A program made the position numbers and the translations under genes. This document shows positions 1 to 8,002 of a stretch of DNA of 34,494 bases, piece by piece. The stretch's first letter is position 1. Each line of letters begins with the position of its first letter. The stretch is from Ruminococcaceae bacterium UBA6413 (lineage in GTDB: Bacteria; Bacillota; Clostridia; Oscillospirales; Ruminococcaceae): assembly GCA_002437415.1 (NCBI GenBank), contig DJPL01000058.1, positions 1 to 34,494 on the forward strand, given 5' to 3'. Under the pieces are notes generated by a model that was not told where the DNA came from, did not search any database, and saw only the letters and a program-made list of their open reading frames with translations.

Positions 1-19
1 TGGCTTTTTCGACAGTCTG
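1..19 (-). repeat. End of a terminator-associated hairpin-array element, cut by the window edge
   Basis: Read on the minus strand, bases 19 to 5 give CAGACTGTCGAAAAA, which matches base for base the left end of the complete element at 26145. The rest of this copy lies outside the window to the left. The element end is separated by one base from the terminator hairpin at 21-47, the same spacing seen at the other junctions. Assignment rests on about 15 matching bases plus the identical context. Confidence 0.6.
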
Positions 20-20
20 A

Positions 21-51
21 AAGGAGCAGCCGCAACGGTTGCTCCTTTTTT
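21..51 (+). terminator. Intrinsic terminator beside the element end
   Basis: A 12-bp stem (21-32 with 36-47, one G-T pair) with a 3-nt loop is followed by a run of T at 46-51. The gene it served is not in the window. It sits one base from the element end at 1-19. Confidence 0.75.
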
Positions 52-102
52 GTGTTTAATTGCCTGATAAACGGAAATTTGGTGCTGTTACAAACCGAAA
101 TA

Positions 103-849
103 TTACTTCCCAAGTAATTTCAAAAATCTTTTGTCATTCATCTGTTCGTTTGTGAGATAGCTTCCGTCCAGAAATAGCGCATACGTTGTGATAGGTGACG
201 GTGCATTCTGTGCTTCTTCTTTGCTCTGCAAACGGACGGATCTGAATTGTACGTTGTTTTCCTTTGCCACCTCTTCTACAATAGGAACATATTTCGCGTT
301 AAACGGGCATTGATCGGTATAGTATAAAATATATCCCTTTTCGTCGATATGAGGGTGTTTTGCACATTCTTTGAATTCAGGTAAAGGCGCATTTTTTGTA
401 AACGGCAAATACCATAACTGAATACCATTATCCGCTTCATCGCAAACGCTGAAGCCTTTATACTGTAAGAACTTAGGGTCAGCCAAAAACGGCTTTTTCT
501 TTTTGGACGATAAAATACACAGTCCCTTTTTATTTTTACTCTTGCTGTCCTCAATACAGGCATTCAATAAATCTGTAGAATATCCGTGCCCCTTGAAAGA
601 GCCGGCTACCCACAAGCAGTTAATAAACATATACTCATCTGCGATTATCGGATTCCACGCATTTTCAGCAGGTATATACTCAATAAAGCACTTACCGCGT
701 TCTGTACTTTTCAGGAAAACAAGACCATCCTCAAATCGCTCTCTTAACCATGCTTTTTTTGTTGACACCTGAATGTCATTGTTATTTGAAATTGCACAAC
801 ATATGTGCTCTTTGGCGATATTTTCGCCTGTCACTCTGATATATTCCAT
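103..849 (-). CDS. GNAT N-acetyltransferase with C-terminal YoaP domain
   Basis: The 248-aa product has two parts. Residues about 5-135 resemble a GNAT acetyltransferase fold, with a glycine-rich acyl-CoA loop at SFKGHGYS (84-91). Residues about 150-248 match the YoaP-type thioredoxin-like domain, with a single-cysteine CPF motif at C181 after the strand YILYYTDQ. The family is known as GNAT plus YoaP fusions; the substrate is unknown. The ATG start has AGGGGA upstream. The gene is monocistronic, with its own promoter at 906-934. The lone cysteine in place of a CxxC pair argues against a classical disulfide reductase. Confidence is good for the domain architecture and low for any specific reaction. 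Confidence 0.8.
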   Translation of the reverse strand: MEYIRVTGENIAKEHICCAISNNNDIQVSTKKAWLRERFEDGLVFLKSTERGKCFIEYIPAENAWNPIIADEYMFINCLWVAGSFKGHGYSTDLLNACIEDSKSKNKKGLCILSSKKKKPFLADPKFLQYKGFSVCDEADNGIQLWYLPFTKNAPLPEFKECAKHPHIDEKGYILYYTDQCPFNAKYVPIVEEVAKENNVQFRSVRLQSKEEAQNAPSPITTYALFLDGSYLTNEQMNDKRFLKLLGK

Positions 850-905
850 ATGTATTTCCCCTATAGATTTTAATTTATACGGCAGATGACCACCCGCATA
901 AATTT

Positions 906-934
906 ATTATACTATATTCTCCCGCTTTTTTCAA
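906..934 (-). promoter_or_regulatory. SigA-type promoter for the GNAT-YoaP gene
   Basis: On the minus strand TTGAAA (929-934) and TATAAT (906-911) are separated by exactly 17 bp. They lie about 57 bases upstream of the start codon at 849. Confidence 0.75.
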
Positions 935-1070
935 TGTATTTGCGAAAACTGTTTTACAGCTGAATTCAGAAACGTTTGCTTTGCAGAACTCGCACAAAAT
1001 CATAAATCGGAGAAGTCGGTTTGGTTTTATCGTTGAGTGTTTGCCGAAGCAACAGCGGTAAGTATAAAAT

Positions 1071-3512
1071 TTACTCGTATCCCCTTACATTCTCCGCTAC
1101 CGTAGTTTGGAAGAATTTATCCGCCGCCGTAAGGCAGGTGAAAAAGACCGCGGCAGAATAGATCAGAACAAGTACCGTGACATCGGCTACAGGGAACATT
1201 GTTATCGGTGCGTTTGACAAAATACCGAATGCAACGCAAGCACCGCCGCTTATCACTATGCCGAGAATAACGGCGATACCGATACCGGTCAGATTTTCGC
1301 ACAGCAGTAATTTGAGCAGCTGATTTTTCGTCATACCGACTGCTCTCAACATACCGAATATCTGCTTTCGAGCCCACAGTCTGCCGTAGAGTGAACCGAT
1401 AAGCGCGATAATTGAAAAACCGCATAACGTAAAGCAGAATATGCGTGAAACAGTCACAAACGAGTCGTATACCTGTTGTGCAGAGCTTGTTTGCTGAATA
1501 ACGTCCGTGATACTAAGGTACATACCCTGCGCTTTGTAGTGAGAGTATATGTCGTTCAATACACCTGCTATGAGCGAGTGGTTTTCCTTATCCTTTACCG
1601 TCAGGTATACCCTGTTGTAGCTTGCGTCTAGCCCGAATGCGCTATATGCGTCTATCGACCATATATATCCGTAAATCAGTTGTTTCATAAGAGAGCTTTC
1701 GCCTGCGTCAAGGTCTAAGACAGCGCCGACGGTGACCTCAAAGTCGAGCATTCTTTTTGCGTCATCGCCCTGTTTGCTTACATCGTTTATAATCACCGCC
1801 AACCGTATTTTATCCCCCGGGGCGTATTTGTCACCGCTTGTAATTATCTGTGTTCCGTTTTTCAAAGCATCAATGTCGATCTTGCCTTTTATCACATAGT
1901 CGCTGAGAGTTGAAAGCGTACTGTCGCTGACTCCGCACAGTAGCTCATTAGCAAGATAATATCCCTCGGGATAGCCGGCAGCAGATGCCATAGCCATAAG
2001 CTCCTGCTTTGCCTCCTCACTGTCATAATCTGCAACGGGCTCAGTTGTGAGCGAGTAAGCTTCCATTGTAGCCATACCGATCATATCCGCAGTATCCGGG
2101 TTTTCGCACAGCGCCGAATAATCGGTCTTTGTAAGACCGTCAAGCGAGTCTGAATTAACCGTCAGAGCCTGCAACATATTGCTTGTATTAAAGTCGATTT
2201 TAAAATCATAAGGTCGCATATATGAGCTGATCTCTGTTTTAAGAGCCTCTCCGATATATAAGCCGAGCACTATTGCCACTATTGAGATAAAAGCGGCGAC
2301 AGAAGCACAAACGGCAGTTCCGGAATTTTGCGTAAAGCTTTTTACGGAATACAGAATATAAGGATTTTTGCAGGTGAAAGCCCGGTTCGGAGTATCGATC
2401 TCTTTTTGCACGGGACGAAGACACTCTATTACCGTCATACCGGCTGTTTTGCGTATTCCGACCACGCCGAACAGCATTGAAAATACGAAAATGCCCGACA
2501 CTCCCGCTATGCATAAAAGCGCAGTCTGTCCGGCGCTTATTTCTGCCGAAAACGAGCCGTAGATCACAAAAGACAGCGAAAATGCGACAATACCGCCGAG
2601 TATTGACGACAGCAGTGACAGAATCGCGGTCTTTGTCAGGAATATGCCGTAAATAGCCCGCCTTGAAAATCCGATGATTTTAAGTCTGCCGATTTGCTTT
2701 GAGCTTTCTCTTACGGACACAGCCGTAACCGAAAACAGGATAATGACAGTAAACACGAACATAATTACACAAAGCACAACCACACTGCCTATGTTGCTTA
2801 TTCCCGATATCACCGACAGATCCGTACTGCTCTTATTCGGGCAGAATGCTCCCGCAGTGCCGTTTTCGAGCAACTTTTTTGAGTAGCCCGATATATCCGT
2901 GCCGTCTGCAAAGCTTACACTTACAAAACAGTAAGCGGTGTTTTCGCTGAAGGTGTTATGTACAAGCGCGTTTATCATAGGCGGCGAGCCATCCCATTGA
3001 AGGCTTGAAATGTTGTTCAGTATGCCGCATAAAGTAAGCTCGGTATATTCTTCATTCAGATAAAAGCCTATTTTATCCCCGAGCTTTGCATCGGGATAAA
3101 CAAGATTTAAAAATGAGCGTTCGATCGCGATCTCGCTTTTATTTTCGGGGAAATTGCCCTCCTGTAAGGCTATTCTATTCAGCAAAACCGCATTGCTGTC
3201 GGCATAGCCTACAGTTATCGGTCTGCCCGAGTATTCCTCGCTTTTAATGCCGCTTCCTATGACTGTGATAACACCGCTGTCGGTGATCCCGGAAAGGTTT
3301 GTAAGCTTATCCGGACTTTGCACCGCGAAAATGCCGTCATGCACTCCGTAGGTGTTTTCTATCCTTATTCGGTTTCCGTCACTCCAGCCCAGTAAAAACA
3401 CTGACTGCACGATAAAAAAGAGCGCGGCAAAAAAATAGAGCAATGCCGCCGCTATATTGCTTTTTTTGTTACAGATCAGATTGCGGGTCACATAATGAAA
3501 TATATACCTCAT
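1071..3512 (-). CDS. ABC transporter permease, large two-FtsX-domain type
   Basis: The 813-aa membrane protein starts with MRYIFHYVTRN. An upstream GTG/ATG-type extension in the same frame would overlap the ATPase gene, and the ATG at 3512 lies just one base past the ATPase stop. TM1 is about residues 19-42, followed by a roughly 200-aa extracellular domain, an FtsX-like three-helix block (about 243-355), a fifth helix (about 395-420), a second large extracellular domain and a C-terminal three-helix FtsX block. This is the duplicated layout of type VII ABC (LolC/MacB-like) permeases, which use ATP for mechanical work at the membrane rather than bulk transport. It pairs with the ATPase at 3514-4176. 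Cargo is unknown; the secreted protein at 4867-5310 is a candidate partner. I see no clear terminator after the gene. Confidence 0.85.
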   Translation of the reverse strand: MRYIFHYVTRNLICNKKSNIAAALLYFFAALFFIVQSVFLLGWSDGNRIRIENTYGVHDGIFAVQSPDKLTNLSGITDSGVITVIGSGIKSEEYSGRPITVGYADSNAVLLNRIALQEGNFPENKSEIAIERSFLNLVYPDAKLGDKIGFYLNEEYTELTLCGILNNISSLQWDGSPPMINALVHNTFSENTAYCFVSVSFADGTDISGYSKKLLENGTAGAFCPNKSSTDLSVISGISNIGSVVVLCVIMFVFTVIILFSVTAVSVRESSKQIGRLKIIGFSRRAIYGIFLTKTAILSLLSSILGGIVAFSLSFVIYGSFSAEISAGQTALLCIAGVSGIFVFSMLFGVVGIRKTAGMTVIECLRPVQKEIDTPNRAFTCKNPYILYSVKSFTQNSGTAVCASVAAFISIVAIVLGLYIGEALKTEISSYMRPYDFKIDFNTSNMLQALTVNSDSLDGLTKTDYSALCENPDTADMIGMATMEAYSLTTEPVADYDSEEAKQELMAMASAAGYPEGYYLANELLCGVSDSTLSTLSDYVIKGKIDIDALKNGTQIITSGDKYAPGDKIRLAVIINDVSKQGDDAKRMLDFEVTVGAVLDLDAGESSLMKQLIYGYIWSIDAYSAFGLDASYNRVYLTVKDKENHSLIAGVLNDIYSHYKAQGMYLSITDVIQQTSSAQQVYDSFVTVSRIFCFTLCGFSIIALIGSLYGRLWARKQIFGMLRAVGMTKNQLLKLLLCENLTGIGIAVILGIVISGGACVAFGILSNAPITMFPVADVTVLVLIYSAAVFFTCLTAADKFFQTTVAENVRGYE

Positions 3513-3513
3513 A

Positions 3514-4176
3514 TCACTCAACGACCTTTCCGTCGCATAGGCGTATGACCCTGTCGTCTTTTTCCGCAAACTGCGTGTCGTGGGTGACTATGATCACCGT
3601 TTTGCCAAGCTCGCTGTTTATTTGTCTTAACAGTTGCTGTACCGCCGCGGACGATGCCGAATCGAGGTTTCCTGTCGGCTCGTCGCAAAGGATAGCTGAC
3701 GGATCTGTGATTAGCGCACGCGCTATCGCCACTCTCTGCTGCTGTCCTCCCGAAAGCTGTGAGGGCATATGCCCCAGTCTGTCGGAAAGCTCCAATGTGT
3801 CGACAAGCCTTTTGAAAAGCGCTTCATCAACAGGCTTTTTGCTCAGGTACACGGGATATTTTATATTTTCCTCTGCGGTAAGCTCGGGGATAAGATAATA
3901 CTGCTGAAAGACAAAGCCGATGTTTTTGCGGCGGAATGCCGACAGAGTATTCTCGTTCATTTCGGAAATATCGGTGTCGTCGTATAAAACTCTGCCGCTG
4001 TCCGGCTTGTCAAGTCCGCCGAGGATATGTAAAAGCGTAGATTTGCCCGAACCGCTTTTGCCCATTATAAATACAAGCTCGCCGTCATTGATTTCAAGCG
4101 TTACTCCGTCAAGTGCGGCAACGTTGTTTTCGTCAGTCACGGAGTATGTTTTCTTAAGATCAGATGTTTTTATCAC
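3514..4176 (-). CDS. ABC transporter ATP-binding protein (LolD/MacB type)
   Basis: This 220-aa nucleotide-binding subunit has all expected motifs: Walker A GKSGSGKST (39-47), Q-loop near FQQ (90-92), signature LSGGQQQR (141-148), Walker B with DEPTGNLD (165-172) and the H-loop histidine H199. The GNLD after Walker B is typical of the LolD/MacB/FtsE group that works with FtsX-type permeases. The start is GTG at 4176, overlapping the TGA stop of the VanZ-like gene (GTGA), so translation is probably coupled. It energises the permease encoded one base downstream. Confidence 0.93.
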   Translation of the reverse strand: MIKTSDLKKTYSVTDENNVAALDGVTLEINDGELVFIMGKSGSGKSTLLHILGGLDKPDSGRVLYDDTDISEMNENTLSAFRRKNIGFVFQQYYLIPELTAEENIKYPVYLSKKPVDEALFKRLVDTLELSDRLGHMPSQLSGGQQQRVAIARALITDPSAILCDEPTGNLDSASSAAVQQLLRQINSELGKTVIIVTHDTQFAEKDDRVIRLCDGKVVE

Positions 4177-4697
4177 TTTGCACCGCCGTTTCTCATTTTT
4201 CGGATCAGTGTGAATATGTAATAGCCGAGCAGACAGCCTGCTATGGCGAACAGTATGCAGGCTGTGTCGTAAGAAGAACCGTACGATATGCCGAAAATGT
4301 TGGATAATATTATAATCACTTCAACAACAAGTGTAGTGCAGACAGCAGCGACAAGCTGACCCTTTGCCGTTTTTTTGCTCATGATCGCAGGCAGTAAAAT
4401 GCCGAGAGAAAGTGCGAAAACAAACGCCGAAACAATACCGGGGATATATTCCGAGATCGCCGCCGGAACACTTAATGCGTTGGCAAAAGGAACAAGACTT
4501 CTGCCTATATATTCCATACTGTCGAAGCTAAGCTGTGATCCGAGTCCGAAAAACAGTCGGAATAAAAAAGCCGCGGAAATTATGACGGCGTATCCCGCCT
4601 GTTTCAGTCTGAGTTTTCGTGCTATTGTAAATCCGAAGATCACACAAAGCAGTACGATCGCAAGTAAAATAAGTATAGCTGAAGTAAAAATTCTCAT
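4173..4697 (-). CDS. VanZ-like small integral membrane protein
   Basis: The 174-aa protein has four to five hydrophobic helices: residues about 5-25, 36-52, 86-105, 116-137 and 144-163. The pattern LVPF, then a helix ending LGILLPAI, then VEVIIILSNIFG, then a terminal helix with GCLLGYYIF resembles the VanZ family, though at the level of pattern only. Some VanZ proteins modulate glycopeptide sensitivity; many have no known role. A good AGGAGA site precedes the ATG. It is the first gene of the tight ABC cassette, which suggests an accessory role there. Alternative: an unrelated polytopic protein. Confidence 0.5.
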   Translation of the reverse strand: MRIFTSAILILLAIVLLCVIFGFTIARKLRLKQAGYAVIISAAFLFRLFFGLGSQLSFDSMEYIGRSLVPFANALSVPAAISEYIPGIVSAFVFALSLGILLPAIMSKKTAKGQLVAAVCTTLVVEVIIILSNIFGISYGSSYDTACILFAIAGCLLGYYIFTLIRKMRNGGAK

Positions 4698-4736
4698 ATC
4701 AGTTCTCCTTAGTTAAATTTTAAAAAAATAATCCAC

Positions 4737-4785
4737 AAAAATAGGGGCTGTATGCCTTGGTTACGTATTTTAAGGAAACAGCCCC
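4737..4785 (-). terminator. Intrinsic terminator or attenuator after the secreted-protein gene
   Basis: On the minus strand the 8-bp GC-rich stem (4778-4785 with 4744-4751) contains a second 4-bp pairing inside and is followed by TATTTTTG. It lies between the secreted-protein gene and the VanZ-like gene. No good promoter is visible between it and 4697, so partial readthrough may feed the ABC genes. Confidence 0.7.
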
Positions 4786-4866
4786 ATATTCACTGTCAGT
4801 GTTGATTTAAGTTTGTTTAACAATGTTGTAAGAGTACACCGTTAAAGCTTGACTTAAATCAATATT

Positions 4867-5310
4867 TTATCTCCATGTACGTGCTCTTGATTTTATGTAA
4901 CCGCCCAATGTTGTGGTATTTGATCTGTCTACACGTGTTATACTGATATATGCGGAAGTACTTCCTTCATTGCTTGAGATGCTGTTCCAATAACAGCTTC
5001 CACCAAGCCCTGCTGTTTGGCAAATAAAATCAGTATTTGAAAGCCTTTTACTCCATATAAAGTTGCGCTGATATAAAGATAAATAGTATTTCACGTTACG
5101 TGGCGCAGTAACATATATGTACGAAGCACCGATATCATTGCCGATATAGTTGTGTTGAGGCAAATCATAATAATCTTTAGTTGTGCTAGTAATAGTATCC
5201 TTGTACTGAACTCCATACGCATAACTTGCATATGCGGGCACTGAGAGTAGTCCTGTTACAATGCTAGCAGCTGTAGCAATTGAAATAATAAGTTTTGTCT
5301 TTATTTTCAT
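4867..5310 (-). CDS. Secreted small protein of unknown function
   Basis: The 147-aa protein begins with a clear signal peptide (MKIKTK, hydrophobic core, cleavage likely after PAYA at about residue 28). The mature part of about 119 residues is tyrosine- and serine-rich with many short beta-prone segments. It has two cysteines seven residues apart, flanking TAGLGG, that could form one disulfide. The C-terminus is basic (KSRARTWR). The ATG is preceded by AAAGGAAA. I do not recognise a family. It resembles neither lactococcin 972 nor a lantibiotic in motif. Its place before a VanZ-like protein and an FtsX-type ABC pair suggests an exported effector or a ligand of that transporter; this is inference from context only. 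Confidence 0.7.
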   Translation of the reverse strand: MKIKTKLIISIATAASIVTGLLSVPAYASYAYGVQYKDTITSTTKDYYDLPQHNYIGNDIGASYIYVTAPRNVKYYLSLYQRNFIWSKRLSNTDFICQTAGLGGSCYWNSISSNEGSTSAYISITRVDRSNTTTLGGYIKSRARTWR

Positions 5311-5377
5311 TATAGATTTCCTTTCTGCTCATAATGAGTTTTCTGTGGCAGCTATATGCTACCTGTTTTTGTTTTCG

Positions 5378-5405
5378 CTATCAGTCAACCTAGGTCTGCT
5401 GATAG
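5378..5405. promoter_or_regulatory. Interrupted 28-bp dyad upstream of the secreted-protein gene
   Basis: CTATCAG (5378-5384) and CTGATAG (5399-5405) are exact reverse complements placed symmetrically around a central ACCTAGGT palindrome (5388-5395); only 3 bp on each side mismatch. It lies about 70-95 bases before the start of the minus-strand gene, which suits an operator. Five T bases follow on the plus strand, but no plus-strand gene precedes it. Confidence 0.45.
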
Positions 5406-5652
5406 TTTTTCCGTAGTTGTAAAACAAACAGGAAATCACTATGCTACAACAAATACAAATAGCGTTTTTAACTATCATATTTTCTGCTTCCTTGAATTGA
5501 TTTGAAATGACATTTCATATAATACATCTTTTGAAATTCGCTATTTGTTAGATAGATTTTAATCAAAAATCCATTTTTGTTAATTATGCACAAATTATTT
5601 CCAAATAATTAGTCAATATAACGATACTACAGAAAAAATCAAAATATTCGAC
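5406..5652. other. AT-rich intergenic region between divergent genes
   Basis: No gene is seen here. The only structure noted is a 15-bp palindrome, TGAAATG/CATTTCA around a single A, at 5503-5517. It could be a regulator site for either divergent gene, or chance in AT-rich DNA. Confidence 0.4.
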
Positions 5653-5681
5653 TTGACTTATTATTCTTTTAGTGATATTCT
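5653..5681 (+). promoter_or_regulatory. Promoter of the first sigma-factor gene
   Basis: TTGACT (5653-5658) and TATTCT (5676-5681) are 17 bp apart, with a TGn extension before the -10 box. The TTG that could serve as an upstream start codon is the -35 box itself, which supports the downstream start at 5713. Confidence 0.7.
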
Positions 5682-5712
5682 TAATACAGAAAAAATAAAT
5701 GGAGTACCTACA

Positions 5713-6294
5713 ATGATATCAGTATATCTTTCTCTTATCGAAACAGATAAAGAAAAGTCGCTTATCGAAGAGCTGTATAACAAAAATAAACAGACTATGT
5801 ACAGTATCGCATTCAACAATCTGCATAACAGATCCGATGCGGAAGACGCTGTGCACGAGGCAATGCTGCGGGCGATAAATCAGATCAAAAAGCTTTCTCA
5901 GATCTCGCCCGACAAACAGCGCGCTTATCTGAATGTGATAGTAAGAAACATATCGTTTGATATGTTCAACAAGAAAACCAACGAGCTTTCATTGGACGAA
6001 GATACTGAAATATATGAGCAAACCGTTCTTGAAGACCAGGCGATCGGAAATGTAAATTACGATTTATTGATCGATTTTATCCGTTCATTGCCGCTGGGTA
6101 TGCGCGATGCAATGTATCTGAAATATTGCCTTGATTTTACCAACGAGGAAATAGAGCAAGCGCTGAATATCAGTCCGTCCGCACTCAGGAACAGATTGTT
6201 TACGGCAAGAAAGAAAATGAAGGATTATATCAGAAATCAGCAAATGTTTCGACAAAAAGCAAAGCCGATAATGAATACGCAGTACATAAAGTGA
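5713..6294 (+). CDS. RNA polymerase sigma factor, sigma-70 ECF-like
   Basis: The 193-aa protein starts at ATG 5713, with GGAG 8 bases upstream. The N-terminal half carries a region 2 core (YSIAFNNLHNRSDAEDAVHEA, of which DAEDAV is diagnostic). The C-terminal half has a region 4 helix-turn-helix (LPLGMRDAMYLKYCLDFTNEEI then SPSALRNRLFTARKK). It is paralogous to the sigma factor at 26645-27169: both open with xSxYxSxxxT, EK.LI..LYN and KQ.MY. Unlike that gene, no membrane anti-sigma gene follows; a terminator does. It would redirect RNA polymerase to an unknown regulon. The nearest candidate target is the divergent secreted-protein/ABC cassette. Confidence 0.88.
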   Translation: MISVYLSLIETDKEKSLIEELYNKNKQTMYSIAFNNLHNRSDAEDAVHEAMLRAINQIKKLSQISPDKQRAYLNVIVRNISFDMFNKKTNELSLDEDTEIYEQTVLEDQAIGNVNYDLLIDFIRSLPLGMRDAMYLKYCLDFTNEEIEQALNISPSALRNRLFTARKKMKDYIRNQQMFRQKAKPIMNTQYIK

Positions 6295-6388
6295 TAATGC
6301 CACAAAATCGGGTCAAAAAATTCTCAAAATCACTCTGCAAAACAAGTGACTGTTTTAGCGGGAACATTTCGTGCCTGCTCATACTGTG

Positions 6389-6415
6389 ACCGCTCTTAAT
6401 GAGCGGTTTATTTTT
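6389..6415 (+). terminator. Intrinsic terminator after the sigma-factor gene
   Basis: A 7-bp stem ACCGCTC/GAGCGGT with a 5-nt loop is followed by TTATTTTT. Confidence 0.8.
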
Positions 6416-6483
6416 ATCCCCTATAATAATAGCCGCATAACCTACACAAGACAGCCGAAAATAAGACATAAAGCAAAAAACAG

Positions 6484-6512
6484 TTGCAAATGCGGCGGTT
6501 ATAGTGTATAAT
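6484..6512 (+). promoter_or_regulatory. Promoter of the site-2 protease/scpAB run
   Basis: TTGCAA (6484-6489) and TATAAT (6507-6512) are spaced by 17 bp, about 57 bases before the ATG at 6569. Confidence 0.75.
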
Positions 6513-6568
6513 AGAATATGAATATACTGCCTTAATAGCGGTAATTTTCAAATGTGAAAGGAAAATCT

Positions 6569-7252
6569 ATGTTACTTAATATAATAAATAATCTCGGCGA
6601 TCAGCAGGAGATCATTATTACGATATTTGCCTATGCTGTCATTTTGCTTGTGGCTATACCCATACATGAATGCTCGCACTGCTTTGCGGCTTATCTTCTG
6701 GGCGATGATACGGGTATGCATTCGGGCAGAGTTACGCTCAACCCGATAAGACACTGGGATCTCTGGGGCACTATAGGTATGCTCACTGTCGGTATCGGCT
6801 GGGGCAAGCCCGCACCCGTAAACCCCGTAAGAGCAAGAAAGGTCTCCGCAAGAACATTTATGGCTCTGACTGCGGCGGCAGGTCCTCTGTCAAATATAAT
6901 CCTGTCATATGTTTTCATACTTATCGGAAAGCTTATCTGGTTGTTCTTTATAGAGCTCAACCCCGCTGTTGTGATCTATATTTATGCGGCGTTCTATATG
7001 GCGGCAAGCATAAACGTTTCACTCGCGGTGTTCAACCTTCTCCCGATACCGCCCTTTGACGGCTCAAGAATTGTGCTCGTATTCCTGAGTGAGAGGACAT
7101 ACTTCAAAATTATGCAGTATGAGCAGTATATAATGATAGCTATACTCGCCATCTGCTGGACAGGTGTGCTTAATACACCGCTGGCATTCCTCAATAGTGC
7201 GGTTATGGATTTCCTTGACTTTACGACCTCTTTCATTCCGCTCGGAGCGTAA
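6569..7252 (+). CDS. Site-2 protease family (M50) membrane metalloprotease
   Basis: The 227-aa polytopic protein starts at ATG 6569, with AAAGGA 6-7 bases upstream; a GTG five codons earlier is less likely. The zinc-binding HExxH motif is H33-E-C-S-H37 in the first helix. The third ligand is expected in NLLPIPPFDGSRI, the NxxPxxxxDG motif of the family. This is the short M50 type without PDZ or CBS domains, common in Firmicutes upstream of scpA. It probably cleaves membrane-embedded substrates; the natural target is unknown. scpA begins 3 bases after its stop, so the two are co-transcribed. Confidence 0.92.
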   Translation: MLLNIINNLGDQQEIIITIFAYAVILLVAIPIHECSHCFAAYLLGDDTGMHSGRVTLNPIRHWDLWGTIGMLTVGIGWGKPAPVNPVRARKVSARTFMALTAAAGPLSNIILSYVFILIGKLIWLFFIELNPAVVIYIYAAFYMAASINVSLAVFNLLPIPPFDGSRIVLVFLSERTYFKIMQYEQYIMIAILAICWTGVLNTPLAFLNSAVMDFLDFTTSFIPLGA

Positions 7253-7255
7253 GAA

Positions 7256-8002
7256 ATGCAGGAGCTAAAATTCAAGCTTGAGGTCTATGAAGGACCTCTT
7301 GACCTTATGCTGAGTCTTATCGCAAAGCATAAGCTTAACATTTACGATATAGAAATTTCTCTTCTGCTTGAGCAATTCCTGCTGTATCTTGATCAGATGA
7401 AAGAGGCGGATATAGAGATAGCAGGCGAATTTCTCGAAATGGCGGCAAGACTTATCTACATAAAGTCCGCCGCGCTTCTGCCGAAGCACGAAGCGGAGGA
7501 AATGAAGAAAGAGCTTGAGGGTGTGCTGATAGAATACGCCCTGTGTAAGCAGATAGCCTTACAGCTACAGCAAAGCTGGGTCGGAGATGATATCTTTGTC
7601 CGTCCGCCTGTGCAGGTAGAGGAAAACAAGGCGTACCTCGGTATGCATGACCCGGACGAGCTTTTCCTTGCAATGTCAAACCTAAATTATAAGGAAGCAA
7701 TAAGAAAAGCCGTTCCCCATGTAAAGCCCGCCATTGCAAAGAGCTTTGTCAGCGTATTTACAAAGATAGTCTATGTGCTCAAGCGCATAAACGACGGTCA
7801 TAACGTCGAGGTAAATTCACTGTATAAGGGACAGTCAAGGTCGGACTGCGTGGCTATCTTCCTTGCGCTTTTAGAGCTGTCAAAAAACAGCCGTATAAAG
7901 TTTACCGATGATAATAAATATTTGCACTTTGTGCCTAAGGATAAAATAGAAGAAGAGTTCTCGTTCGGAGAGCCGGAAGAAAGCGAGGCGGCGGAAAATT
8001 GA
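7256..8002 (+). CDS. scpA: Segregation and condensation protein A
   Basis: The 248-aa kleisin subunit of the bacterial SMC-ScpAB condensin begins KFKLEVYEGPLDLMLSLI, the family hallmark that contacts the SMC neck. It continues with the helical N-domain (IYDIEISLLLEQFLLYL) and ends with a winged-helix C-domain followed by an acidic tail. It compacts and organises chromosomes at the nucleoid. Length is normal for the family. It overlaps scpB by 4 bases (TTGA), so stoichiometric coupled translation is likely. Confidence 0.95.
   Translation: MQELKFKLEVYEGPLDLMLSLIAKHKLNIYDIEISLLLEQFLLYLDQMKEADIEIAGEFLEMAARLIYIKSAALLPKHEAEEMKKELEGVLIEYALCKQIALQLQQSWVGDDIFVRPPVQVEENKAYLGMHDPDELFLAMSNLNYKEAIRKAVPHVKPAIAKSFVSVFTKIVYVLKRINDGHNVEVNSLYKGQSRSDCVAIFLALLELSKNSRIKFTDDNKYLHFVPKDKIEEEFSFGEPEESEAAEN

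Noticed and set aside
960..1070. Terminator downstream of the large permease gene
   Set aside because: Only a short stem with a TTCG loop is seen on the minus strand and no T run follows it.
4867..5310. Lactococcin 972-type bacteriocin
   Set aside because: Size, signal peptide and adjacent ABC genes fit loosely, but the expected tryptophan/glycine and histidine-rich motifs are absent.
5378..5410. Plus-strand intrinsic terminator at the nested palindrome
   Set aside because: Five T follow, but no plus-strand gene lies upstream before the oppositely oriented cassette; an operator reading fits better.
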